Positions 1-13,400 of a stretch of DNA of 64,000 bases are shown here, piece by piece. Source of the DNA: Parelaphostrongylus tenuis (taxonomy: Eukaryota > Nematoda > Chromadorea > Rhabditida > Metastrongylidae); contig JAHQIW010004272.1 of assembly GCA_019055375.1 (NCBI GenBank), positions 248,001 through 312,000 on the forward strand, read 5' to 3'. A program made the position numbers and the translations under genes. The notes beneath the pieces were generated by a model that was given only the letters and a program-made list of their open reading frames with translations, did not search any database and was not told the DNA's origin. The first letter of the stretch is position 1; each line of letters opens with the position of its first letter.

Positions 1-210
1 CCTCTAGTTCAAGTTTTGCTGATATGTCAGAACCCAGTTGCTTTTCTACAAACCCATACCTTGCCATTGAAAATTAATAATCAGTAAATAAAAGTTAAAA
101 GTAACGTCGCTATTTATATGCGCAGACTTCGCAGTACTTTCAAGTGGTCTCGGTCGTGAACGTCATAACTGTTCGAATGCCATAATTCTGGCGTAGATTA
201 GCAGCTTACT

Positions 211-368
211 ATTTCTCAACGTACCTAAGAGATTGAGTTGTGGCGCAAATGTGCCTCGGTGGTGTAGTGGTAGTAGCAGCCCTCTCAGGTATGGATGGAA
301 CGCAGGTCTGATTCTCGCCTGATGCCGTGTTATTGCACTTCACTCAATTCTCTTAGGTATTTCTCAAC
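211..368 (+). mobile_element. tRNA-like foldback element with 10-bp direct repeats
   Basis: The direct repeat ATTTCTCAAC is present at 211-220 and again at 359-368. Between them lies a 138-bp unit with inverted ends (ACCTAAGAGATTGAGT on the left, ACTCAATTCTCTTAGGT on the right). The core at 253-327 looks like a tRNA gene: an A-box-like GGTGTAGTGGTAG and a degenerate B-box (GGTCTGATTCTC). No protein is encoded. Perfect direct repeats outside the inverted repeats suggest insertion as a unit. Confidence 0.7.
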
Positions 369-978
369 ACTTCAGGAATAGCCCTGAAGCAACATTGCTT
401 ATCAGTAAGTGTAATTCCTACCTTGCATAGTTCTCTTGGCTTAGTTTTATCCTTTTCGAGCTTACAGGTAAAAGATATAGAAATTAGGTTTACACATTGC
501 AAAATAAGGATGTAATATCGTATAACGTAAGTAGCTTACAAGAATGAGATTTCGTCCCGTGACTTGGGAATATTGACCTACACGTCGGGTTGTCGTCCAT
601 TTCTAAAGGACTATGGCGAGAAATCAAGCATTACTGGCCATCACATAATGAAATTAACTCATACGATTGCAGTTCATACAAACATTGCACATAATTGTCA
701 TCATCGATGCCCGATGGTGGAGGGCGGAGCCAACATTCCGCTTTGCCAGTGAGCCATGGGCGCCAGGTTCTGATGGCCCTCAAACGCTAGTTAATAACAT
801 TCAGCTGTCACTATGACAGTAACACTAGCTTTAAACTGAACTTTTGTCATTACCTTTGAACATCAACTCGCTTAACTTTAGAGACTGATCGCCTCGAAAT
901 TTACAAGAAATCCTGCTGACTAGCTCTATTTCTGCTCCACCTAATGCTTGATTCTACAAAGTGTTTAGCAGAGTAATA
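369..978 (+). other. Upstream region of irk, no recognisable gene
   Basis: This is unique-looking sequence with no clear exon. The small open frame at 564-752 lacks any recognisable motif. A TTTAG acceptor ends at 968. Promoter elements could not be assigned; additional 5' exons left of the window are possible. Confidence 0.4.
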
Positions 979-1262
979 ATGTTTTGCGAACACAAGGTGA
1001 CGTATTCGAGGATGACAAATGCACGGATTCGACGTTCGAATTCAGCAAGGAGTCCCAGTTCCACTTACTCCGGGTCCAACCTTCGGGTTTCAGATGCATT
1101 TTCGGATAGCATACGCACGTTGGCGATTACGGCTAGACGCAATTCAAGCCCATTGTCGAGAAAGTTGACGAAGAAAATGAAGAAAAGTCGATTAGTGGGC
1201 AAGAATGGGATCTGTAACGTCTATAACACCAACGTGCCGAAAAAGGATAGACAATATCTTAG
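979..1262 (+). CDS. irk: irk exon 1: N-terminal cytoplasmic region
   Basis: The ATG at 979 opens a frame rich in Ser and Arg. It ends with the segment that precedes the slide helix in Kir channels (GKNGICNVYNTNV). An in-frame stop lies at 949-951, so the frame cannot extend far upstream unless spliced. The donor is GTAGGC after 1262 (phase 2). A TTTAG acceptor at 968 lies 11 nt before the ATG, so this may be a trans-spliced or internal exon; other in-frame ATGs follow. Confidence 0.8.
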
Positions 1263-4200
1263 GTAGGCCCTCATGATGTTAAATATTTTTCATTAGCGTG
1301 CGCTCATTTTGCCAAAATATTTATGTCAAACGTTTCAGTGCTAGATCAATTTCTTTTTGAGCTGTAATTATGACCAATAAAAACTCTTCTATTATTCATG
1401 TGAATAACTTTCTGGGTTTTCAATCAGAATGAACGCCGTCCTCGATTACTTATTACCTCATCTTGAGATCAAACCTTACTATTTCTGTTTTTCAGAGATA
1501 TTTTCACTACAATGATTGACGTGAAATGGCGATATATGTTATTTATTTTCGCACTCGTCTTCGTTCTGAGGTGTGTCAGTCAAAAAAAGAAACATCAAGT
1601 GATGTTAATTTTCATTTGTGACGTTGAAATATGATGGAGAGAATGTGCAGAGACTGCTGATCCTAAAACAAAGCTAATTAGGCCGCAGATTTATTGTGTT
1701 GTAACGATGTCATGATGTTGATTTACAATTGTAATTTTGTAAATATCTCCTTCCATGAGCTATGGAGTAGTGTATTAAAAAGCGGAAACATCTTTTTGAA
1801 GGAAAAGAATTTAAAACACTGCATTGATCGTTATCAGATGCGTTAATGAACAGGAAGTTACTATATTGTGAAGAGCTTTTCAGATGCAAATTAAGTATAT
1901 AATCATTGAAATTGTCGATGAATAGCAAGCTCACTTCGGGAACACAATATTTTCAGTTGGACAACGTTTGCTACTATTTACTACACGATTGCTCTTCTTC
2001 ATGGCGATTTGTCATCCGAGTTCCGTTCCCTGAATCGAACTCAATGCGTAGTGAATCTCGATTCAGTTTATTCATCGTTTCTATTCGCTGTCGAAACACA
2101 TCACACTATAGGATATGGACACAGGTGATATAGAAAATAATGTCGAATGGCTAATTATATGATTTTGCTTGTTCTTCACAGTCCAAAAGATCATCAATGA
2201 GGGAAAACAGCTACTTTTGAGACAGAACTCAATTAATGCAAATTATTATTCATGGTGCAATATGGATGCAATTTCAGAGCTCCCTTACTGAAAACGTAGA
2301 CTATTCAACCCTCTATGGAAAACTCCCCAATCACTCAAGTTAATACCATTGTTTATCTTTCATAAAGAACTCCAAGTAAAACATCCTAGTATAACTTTTG
2401 CAACGCTAACAGAACAGAATGATGCGCCTCAGCGAAGTCGTTATGGAATTTGATAGGTTCCAAACAATTCAATTCTATATTGGTCAGTTTTTCTTGCAAA
2501 ACTAACAATAAAATCAGGCATACTGAGGACTTCTTTGTTGGTGAAACAGATTCGGGTGAATTAGCAAGCAAGTCACTGCCAAATGACTCAGACTATTCTT
2601 CGTCATTAGTTCTTCATTTAGATTCTTTATCAATTACAACAGCTTGATTGATTTATGTGTACAAGACCTTCAAATCATCTGATAGAGCGAAAAAACTGCA
2701 AAGTATAGCGTAAGAGTATAATTCATGATAATTCTTTGATCTACTGCTGTTCTAATTATTAATCTAAGAATTTTGAGTAGTATACAAAAACATTCGACCC
2801 CAGCCGGCAGGAATCTGCTTATCACCCCATAACAAGGGCGTGTGCTGCCACTACAGTGTCAGTACTTTGCTACCACTCTTTCTTCGGTATAAACTATCGA
2901 GGCTGCCAGTGAATAACCTTTAGTGGGTTTGGTGTGGTAAACACATAAGGCGCTGAACTAGTTAGGCGACATCGTCGTATGCTACATTCTATGAGACTTT
3001 GTTTTACTGCCTTCTATCAGTGTTATGACGTTTGATATAAGAATTTTGCCCGCTGTGCAAAATATATAACAGCGAGTGTGTGGAACATAGACTCAACTCC
3101 CTCGATATTGAATGCTTTATACCACTCAAAATTCCCGGATGTATAATTGGAAGGTCATGACATTTTTAGAACATATTAGAGGAAGCAATTCTCATAGATC
3201 ACACATGTTTGGTAGCTGTAAACTTAACTGAGCTTGATGCCGATATCTGCTCACCAGATCAAATCTGTTAAAAGTTGGTTCTTAACAGCTTCGATAGTTT
3301 ATATCAAAGTAGAGTGCTAGCAAAGCGGTGACCTCGGCTGTATAGCGGGCACACTCACAAAATATTTATAAACAGCGAAGAGATTGGAGAGTCATACACG
3401 AAAGAAACAATAACTCTACTTTTTATAAAGTTCTTAGGTTACTCAGTAATCTAATTTTCAAACTAAACTTTTTTCGTTTCATGAGTTTTTCTGTCCACGA
3501 TTGTCTTTAATGTTATTAAGATACGTTACAGCATATGGATTACATACTAACGATGATATAACGAGGAAAATTGCTAATACTAAATAAGTAGACAAAAGGG
3601 GCAGAAACAAGAAAGCATAATGACTTTGTGCACAAACTGACCAAATTTGTTTAGAATGTCAATCATTACGGTTCTCATCGATAGGATAAAGTGGCATCAC
3701 CCAATAGCCGTTATAAACCTAATCAGTGAATAAAAGTGACCTCAACTAATAGTCTATCAAATCCGGGAGATGTGTGAACTATAAGTAAAGCTACCGTGAC
3801 AGTAACAATGACTGAAGGATTTCGCGACTTTCAATGAACTGTTGAAAGTATACTAGCAGACATTTCAGATACATCACTACAGAATGTCCTCTTGCTGGAA
3901 TCGCAGTATGTTTGCAGGCCGTTTTCGGTCTATTAATACAAAGTTTTATGGTTGGCTTAGTGTTTGCAAAAATGGCTCGACCGAAGAAGAGGGCTGAAAC
4001 CATCATATTTAGGTGAGCGATGTTCATTACCAAGTCTTTGCTTACGTTGATAATGACGAAAATTAATAGTGAGCGATCTTAATTATGAAATCTTTACTGC
4101 TTATTGATTATGAAAATTATTCGTTTATAATTCTATACAGAATTTCCGCAGCATGAAACAATTTTGAAAAGAAGTAATGCAGTGAACAAAGTGAACTTCC

Positions 4201-7200
4201 GATAAGATTGTTAAAGACGGCAATCATTGTTGTCCACGTTTTTTTGGTATAAGCTTATAAAAAATGCCGATTTTTTGAATAGCAATATCATGAATTACTC
4301 TCAAACAAACATCAGGTTGACATCAGATTTTTACTGACGCTGTAAATTTGGAGACAATAAATTTTTCAGACTCACAAAGAATCACTTAGATGACTGAAGC
4401 ACTCAATTCCTGCGATGCATTAGTCTGTAGTTGCATCCATATGAAACGAGCTGCGCGCAGCACTGCATAAATAAGATGAGCTCCAGAGTAATTGATGGAT
4501 TGTAGTAAAATCTGGCAATAGTCAATTGTTATATAACAATATTCTTGTCGCTGGACAGAAGTGATCTCATCTAACACTTCACCAGGATCTAGGTGGTTTC
4601 TACTCAATTGTCATTCAGAAATAATTTGATGGTGATAGTCCCTTTGTATTCTGAGTAACATTTCCTGTGAATATAGTAAGTATAAAGGAACAATCGAACC
4701 GATAAGAGAAAATGTTCGGAGCTAACCATTCCCTGAGGGTTGCGCCATGCATTCAACATTATCATGCATTTTAGAGGACAATGTATTCATAAATGATAAA
4801 TATAATAACTTGCCTATTTATCATTCCCTAAGGGATGCGCCATGCATTCAACTTCATCAAGCATTTTGGATGCAAACGTATGCTTAATTGGCCTACATGA
4901 TGACTTGCGAGTTCTCATCAATCTATCACATCGGTAGTGCTATCTTCTCAGAAAAGCCTGGCATCAATTTGCCGACGCGGAACAAGAGAGAGCTTAGTTT
5001 GCTTAGGGTGCAAAATATCGAACAGCGACAATGTGTATAGCAGGGCGCCTCTATATTGCGACATACTCATCTCTATCAATATAGAATGATAACGCTCTCG
5101 GCGCTGATCAATCTCTGAGGGATACGCCATGCATTTGTCTTCAATTTCTAACTTCGTTTGAGGTGCTTGAATGCATACCTGGCCCTTACAATGACTCGTG
5201 GTGGCCTCCCGCTGTACCGTGTCAGCCTTTCAGACAAGCCTGAGACCAGTCTGGCACCAGTTTACAGACCTTGCAGGGATCGATGGCTTGGTGAGCCATG
5301 AGCACGAGATTGAACCATTAACCTCGTAATGTGACGCAGAGCACCTTTAACTACTGTGCCACATGCGCTCTTCTCAATCATGATAAATCAGTCGCTAACA
5401 TGCCTAGCAGACGTAATAGGAGCCGGGACCAAAGCAAAAAGTCGCCGCAGTCACCCAACTACTCTTAGACTCATTCTCAGTAAGGGTGACAAAACACCGG
5501 GCAAAGGGCAAGCATTCAACGAAAAAGAGTTTTGAAGAGTTGAACACATAAACGTAGACAAGACTATTTATCACACTTCATTTAGATTCAAAGAAGACCC
5601 TCAAGTCAACTGAGAAAAAGCAGCTGGATATCTTTGGGCTAGGCAGCGAGTTTGCATGTGCAACCAAAATATCACCACATTTTACACTGATAGCATCACT
5701 GAGAATGCGAGGAATTTGACAAAAGGATAATATAAATGATTTGGCTAAAATTATTTCCAGTCATCGTTGAAAACGTCTGGCGGAACTTTGAATGAAGCAT
5801 GATAGTAGTGAAAAGTGACGAAAGAAACTACAGAACGTCTTTGAAATTATGCAGCATCTAAGTTTGGCTGATGGAATAACGCTTATAGAACGATAGGTCT
5901 TTGACTGGATCTGAGATAGACCAAATATATATCTTTTTCAGCGTCCAGCAGCAAAAAATTTCTGGGTGCTTTACGTTGCATTGGAAAGGGTCGAAAAGTG
6001 AGGGTGACGGCTGAATCAAAATTCGAGTTGACCAGGAAAAAATCTGCGGATCAGGGATCTTAAACATAGTCGAAGATGCAGTGAGGGACCGAAAAAAAAA
6101 CATTCAGCTTCGTGTCTGCCTTTACAGTCCTATAATTCCTTTGACCTTAATATATTCATCGGTAATCCGGGCACTCATTTCTTGGAAAAAAATGATTCAA
6201 GTGCAGTCGGAGACACAGTGAGAATACGATGCTGCCAAAGTAAAATAGGAAATCCGAAATTACGTTTACGCTAGTGGCCGAAAGCCACGGACGCCTCAGA
6301 ACATTAAGATGTTCAAAATCAGGTATTGTGGGCATTTAATTTGTTTCTACGACAACTGAGGCCGTTAGCACTCTACCCACTTGATGTCAAGCACATAATA
6401 AGAATACCACATATTTCATGGACAGAAATTTACATGTAGATCCTAGAGGAAAGAGTGGCGACTGATTTTTTACGACTAGCAGAGCCCACTTTCTATATTT
6501 GCGAGTGCCAGGGCCGAATTTAGATTTTACTGGTGCAAGCTGGAGTGAACATCAACGTCAACGGGATGGCACTGGTGTAGCATATGCACCACGTTGTTGT
6601 CAAAATCGACGTTAGAAATTCGAACAAAGCCTTCTAATATAAATTCTGAGTCGGGTTCTCAGTTTGAGTAAGCGTAAGCACACCAGGAAGTAGTACTTCT
6701 AAGGATAGGTCCCCCACAGGCTCTAAGAAAGAAGTCTGCTTGTTCCGTCATGGAGTTAACTTCGTCTTCGTGAGGCTCGACGGATTCAGGTAACAGTAGG
6801 TTAGCTCCATAGATGGAAACTTCAGGCAATGTTCGTCTTCGTGAAAGCTGCATGAAGTTAAGATATGTAAATCATTTGGAACCGCGGATATTCTAGGGCA
6901 AAGAAAGGCTGAAAGGAAAAAAATATAGATAACTTTTTTGCAATCGGCGAGACATGTATACAAAAATTTTGGGCGAAGGTAGAATGAAAGCGTGCTTTTA
7001 CAGACAAGTAATTGAAATTTCTGTGCACTGTCTTTCGTTAAGTATCAAGTAGAGCTGCTCTCTAGTTGCAACCCTGCTGCTTCCCGCTGCCAGTAAAGTG
7101 AATAAACCAGGAGAATTATCTATCAAATTATCTTGAAAATTCATGTACTCAAGAAGGTTAGGAATGGAAAGCGCACAAAAGATGTAGAGATGATAGAATG

Positions 7201-7390
7201 CATGTCTGAACCATATAATGATTTGTTGTGGTCTATCAATGCATTAAATTATGTTTCTGTCGTCTGAGATAAGTCTGATACCATGTTTCCTATCCCAGAA
7301 AGACGGAGGGATTGGCTAGCAGGATCGAATTGAAGAGCATTTATTTGCTTTGAGCATTGCACCGCACATAGCACATTTATGCTGATTTTG

Positions 7391-7429
<39 letters not shown>

Positions 7430-10400
7430 CATATATGTATACATATTGAAAAACAAGTGAAAAATGATAAGACGCTCTGTTACGAGATGTTAATTTACAG
7501 TGAAAAAGCAGTTATTTGTCTTCGAGACGGTCAACTCTGTTTTCTTTGTCGTGTTGGTGACATGAGGAACACTCACCTTGTTGAAGCTCATGTCAGATTA
7601 CAGTTCATCTCAGATCGCGAGACAGCAGAAGGAGAGGTGGGCATGAATTTGTAAGAAAATATGTATATAATGGTCCTTGGGATTTTGTGTTGAAATTTTT
7701 TTGGAGAAGTGTTTGATTTACTTTGAAATGAAGGATCAACTTTAATCCACTCTATAAACATTTTATTAGATAAGGCGACCAAATTTTATATTTTCTAAAA
7801 TTAGAAAATTACAGATAGAACCACTTCATCAATTTGAGATGAAAGTAGGCCCGACAATCACTGATGATGATAGGCTCTTTCTGGTTAGTCCTTATCTAGC
7901 TTACTTAAATGCACAACAATGAGTTATAGTGTATATGATATGGTCTAGCAGATAAAATGCTGCCGCTTCAGAAAATATTGCATTCTCAATCCTTATTCTC
8001 CAAACTAATTACCAACGTCACTATTACACTTCTTATTCACCATTTGCTAACAGTGATGTATGACAAAACAGTTTTTTCTACGTTTTATAGTGTATTGTTG
8101 TCTCAGTACTGCATAATAAATCTTAGTATATTATAGCTTAAGTAATGGATAGGCAATCTCATTTGATGACATGAAGCTATTTTTCCTTCCACGATTTCTT
8201 GTCAGCTAAATGACGATATTATTGAAAAAATTGGTGCACTACACTAATATGTCAAATATGTAAGCGTTTAGGCCAAATAATTTTCCCACCGCATTCGGCC
8301 ATGAAAACTTAAAATGCCTTTTATATCTTCGGTTATACTGAAGTTCATAAAGCATGGAGCGAAATTTCTTCACGAATATGTAACGTGATGTCACGCAGGG
8401 CAGATACTAACATACCAACGACAATGACGATTTCCACCATTGTTTTCACTTTCCGTTTGGAGTTTTTACTTGTTGAGTGTGAAAAAGTCTTCTCAAACTT
8501 TCTGTATGTACTCTCGTTTCGAGGAGCACTATAACGTTTTACCTTTGCCCAACATGGCGGAGAACAACGTTGGTTCTCGTATAGAACAAATTTTTTGAAA
8601 TATTACTTGCTTTTCACAATGAGATCAAGAAAAATAATACTTCTATTGTATAAAAGAGAAGCAAATTGTCTTTACGCCGTCCTCGATCTCTCCGCTTCTC
8701 ATTCAATTTATGATGGGCTCAGTTTTCGCGTTTTTTTTACTTTCTCATTTGACTGCAGTATTCCGAAAGAGTAGCGATGGTGATGCTTAATTTTACCGTA
8801 TACTGTCGAAGTAAAAGCGAGTGTGGCGCAGCGGTTAGAGGTGTTCTTCGACATACATGGTCAATTAATCGATGGTCGATGGTCGAACCAGAGCTCGAGG
8901 CTCACCAAGCCTTCAATCCCACCGGAGTCGATGAAGTGGTACTGGACTTGTCTGAGAGGATAGCAGCATTAACTTGGCACATCGGTAGGCCACCGAGAGT
9001 TATTGTAAAGGCCAGATATACATTTAATCACCTTAAGCTGAGATAAATATTCAAGACGAACGCGCAGCTCCTTCATCAGGAAATGATCAAAGTCAAAACA
9101 CTACCTTTTTTGCTGTACCGTTGCAGACTCTTTCAAAGCTGTCTTTTTTTATCATAACGACTTGCTCCCAACCTCCATAATCCTCAAGGCTATCATATCT
9201 TGATTGCCAAAGCATGTGAAATTGAACTCTCCTCTGTGTTGGTAGTATCTTCTTGAATATGCTTCTTATATGCGGAATCAGTTCGGTACTCGCACCAAAA
9301 AATAGTGCGAAATAAGCAAAAGTTGAAGCAAAAATTAATAAACCGTTTGTTCCGATTATTTTTTAAGACCGCGGTCAAATTTCAATATACCTGATAATTG
9401 TTTTAAGCCGTGCATGTGGTCTGTTATGAGCACTTATAATTGCAATACACGCGTTTCGGTGTACAACTTAACCCATCTAGTACTTTTTTCACCTGATGGC
9501 ACATGTAAATAGTACGTCTGCGTCTCCTCTATGCAAGGGGGTTGGGTCCACCTTGAGAGGGATTGGGCAAGACGAAGGGACGGGGCTTCAAGACCGAAAC
9601 ATTTGTATTTCACTGTATAAGTGCCCATAACAGACCACATGCATGGCTTACAAATAATCATCAGGCATATAGAAACATAGCTGTGAAACATTCAATTTCA
9701 AGATAGAGCAATCGTTCTGTAACTCCAAACATTTGAATGGTTGATCCTTGGAAAAAATGCTGAGTTTAAGTACCCAAGTAGAGAATTCGAGCAGAAATTT
9801 CATGAATTCATAAGTGACTATGTGATTGGAAGTATTACTGTATGCATTGCTACCAGCCGTAAGCTATCCATTGAAAATCACTATAAACCGCTACATCAAG
9901 TGATCTTTTCACTTCGCCTACACTGATGCATTTTCGGGGCCGCTGTAATTAGTTGTAGGGATAAGCTGTAAAGCATGTGGTACTGATGAGGCACGCAAGG
10001 CCTAGACGTACGTATACCACTCGAAATGCCATAGTGGACCTCCGAAAGGCTTAAGAAATTTTATCAGACTGTAATGAACAGACGGTATTTCGTAAGAATA
10101 CAAAATACTCCCGAACTTATGCAGTGTATCCAAACAGAATCAACATATATACTTTCATTTTTGTTTTACTTTTAGTTGGACGTTTTCTTGCTATGCTAGT
10201 GAATGAACAGAACACTGATTTTTTTACATATATTAGGTTGGAAAGAAAGTTCTGGAGCACTTGCATAAAAATGAAAATTTTGCATGAATTCCAAACAAAA
10301 GCAATAGTGACTATTTTTTGAAATGAGGACTTTCTCTAGACTTTCTACCATTGTTCCTCTAAGCTTCAGATCTGGTTGTATGAAAAACATCAAGTTTGGT

Positions 10401-13400
10401 TGTAAAATCGCAAACACTTGACGACCATTCATCTTTCAAAGCAGCTATCAAATGTTGTTTAACTTTGTTGGACATCCTGAACGAAACTTGTCTTTGACAT
10501 CAAGGTCTCCGGCATTAGAGCAATGAAATCAGCGTCCAGCAGCAAATTTCCTTGTTGTGGCTTCTTCTCCAAGTCCGTTGACTTCATCGACTGCAGCTCG
10601 CTGTGAAAGGCCCTTTCTCCAATAATGACGCGTTAAAACACGAACTTTGATTGTAACGTTAGACATGCAGAAGGCGAGCAAAGTGAAAATAAAGGCGAAT
10701 ATTATGTTAATCTTCAGAAGGAAAATCTCAAATAAAAGGCTAATGTTCCCATGATATGCGTGGGAGTTATCTAATGCTTATAAGAGTGCCCAGAACTTTC
10801 TTTCCATCCGTAGTACGACATGATACTTTGAAAAAGAAGGATGTGGTGAAGAAGCCGTGATCTGGATATAGAGCCTAAGAAAGCGTTGCTATTTTGTTTA
10901 TTTTTCTATCATTATAGGTATGGCCGACTACTTTATGTCACGTGATCAATAAGGACTCACCACTCTACGAGTACACGGCTAACTCATTATTATCAGCGCA
11001 ATTTGAGATCATTTGCCTTTTAGAAGGTATAGTAGAGTCGACCGGCATGACGGCACAAGCTAAAACCAGTTATCTGCCATGTGAAATACTCTGGGGGCAC
11101 CGGTAAGTTTCTGCTGGAATGCATTGAGCATTTTGAGGTTTTCACCTTCATTCTTTCAATAGAAATGACCCACCAAATTACTATTAAAATTCGGTCTGAA
11201 GTCTAACATGATTTTTGAAGCGATCATTCAACTTGCTGTTTTGCAGCTTTCGCAAGTTGGTAACATACAAGCGTAGCAACGGTTCATACCAAGTTGACTA
11301 CAACCTGTTCAATTGTACCTATCCTGTTAAAACGCCGCAGTGTAGTGCGATGGAGCATTATGCTCAGGAATGCAGTGTGAGTCAAACCAACATATTTACC
11401 TAATTGAACTTTTTTCGTGAATTTTAATGTCTATTCGATTAACTCACCTGAAAAAATGATTAAAAACATAAAGTAGAAATTATCGCCTAAGCGTCGTGAT
11501 GTAGCTAGCATTCCCTGATTTGAAATAATTTGGCCAAGTTCCATAATTCCTATGAGCAAACATGACGAACGACTTTCTCTTTTCGCAATTACTCATTCAG
11601 CGATACAATGTATTGATTCTGTTAGCAACTAACTGTGAACTATCAATCTAGTAAGAATATATCGGCACTGAATCCAGTCAAGCTGACTGCTACTCTTCAA
11701 AGAGGAGCTTCGTTAACCACTGTTAGCACATGCCCCCGGAAAAGATCAGACGCGGGTTCAACTCTCGGCCAAAAGTCAAAGATTCGCACAAAATTCATAT
11801 TACTTTTCAAGTAATTATAACACATATGTAAATTCTGATATCACTGCTAAGGCGGCTGGATGAGAATTCTTGTTGCTTTCTTTTTCATCATTTTTTGTTT
11901 CCAAACGCAATCGATGTTGCTTTGATGTGTTATTAACCTGCTCGGGGCGGCGTGTACATCTCCCAGTACACAATTATTTGGAGGTCTTCCTTGCTAGGCA
12001 GAGTTTTTTTTACCAGAATTCAGCAAGCATTCAAAGCTTAAATTTCGGCTATGTGCTTGCGACGTGGTGGGAGACGGAATCAGCAACAATCTTCCCGATG
12101 GTCGACACCATTAGCCACGCGGCACCACGGATTCCTCGCTGTGAGCAAGCGCGGTTGAGATAGCGTCGTCGTGAACCTGTCGCACCCAGTGTTAAGATTT
12201 AGATATGCTCCAAAATCATATGAATCCTTAGAAAAATTTGCGGAGTACCGTAAAAACATTCAAGACCCAGAATATCGCTAATTAGCATGAGATTCATCTT
12301 GTACATTTGGAGTACACCGAGTGAGATTCTTCTTTCGAGCGACGTTTCACTGTGGAAGGTCCAACATAAGCATGGCAAAGGTGAAGATTCCCAAAGACGG
12401 CGAACTACAGTAGACGATCGACTCGAGACATGGGCTCTGAAAAAAGGGAAGCACGTCAAAATGTTAGCCGAAAGAAAAGTCATTACCTCGTGCCACAGGC
12501 TTGATCAACATAATAAAAATGTTCAATTAGTCATGTCGAGGTTGAAAGAAATCGATTTACAACAAAAACCTCGAATTTTCGTTGAAACGGAAAAAAACAT
12601 CGACTAAATAGCTCAAGTCGTGTCACGCGAACAATTCAACTGCCATTCCGAACGGATTAAGATTGTGACTGATGATTTTAAAGAAATGATATTTGGTAGT
12701 TGCCCATCATAAGGCGGCAAATGAAAAACCGATCTCATTCGGTGGACAAGAATTTTCCATAGGAGTTTTAGTAATTATTCGGAAGCTTGAATCTCTGATA
12801 CAGCCCCACTTGGTCGGTTTTGATAAATGCCTCTTTTTTGACGTTGGTACAAAAGGAAATCTCCTGTGTTCCACACGCGCATTTTAGTCGCAAGACAGAG
12901 ATCTTTTTTCAGACTGTCAGTAATCATTCGATAGCGTAATGACTGCTGATTCCAACGCTTTGCTTATTTGAAAATATAGTGTTTTTTTGCAGTGCAGCAG
13001 GGAAAATAAGATTGAATTCGCATGCGCGAGCAAGTGGTCATTGGCCAATTTACGGGCGCCGTGTGAGGCACTAATAAGAGCTGCGCCATTATCGATCAAT
13101 TCTCTGCCGATTTTATGCTAGCACGATCTTTGTTATTCAAATAAAAGTGGTTTCTTCACTTTTAAAGTAAAATTACAGATAAAACATATGACTCTGCTAC
13201 AAAAAAAAGCCAAATAATGACTCTGCAAAAAAAAAGCTTCAAATATCTTCATTTTCCCAAGACCGACTATCTATTAACCTCGGCATAGTTTGAATAAATG
13301 AATAGTTTCTTCTGTTTAGCCGTTGCGAGGTGTTATTGATGTTACTTATTGAGTATTAGCGAAGCATACAACAATACAGTCAGTAATGCAGCTTGAATAC

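Noticed and set aside
8777..9046. An 89-codon frame
   Set aside because: It lies across a tRNA-headed SINE and follows the SINE consensus, not a protein.
12287..12607. A 106-codon open frame with charged, protein-like sequence in irk intron 8
   Set aside because: No known motif, no exon-like borders and no continuation after the stop. It could be old transposon sequence; not called as a gene.
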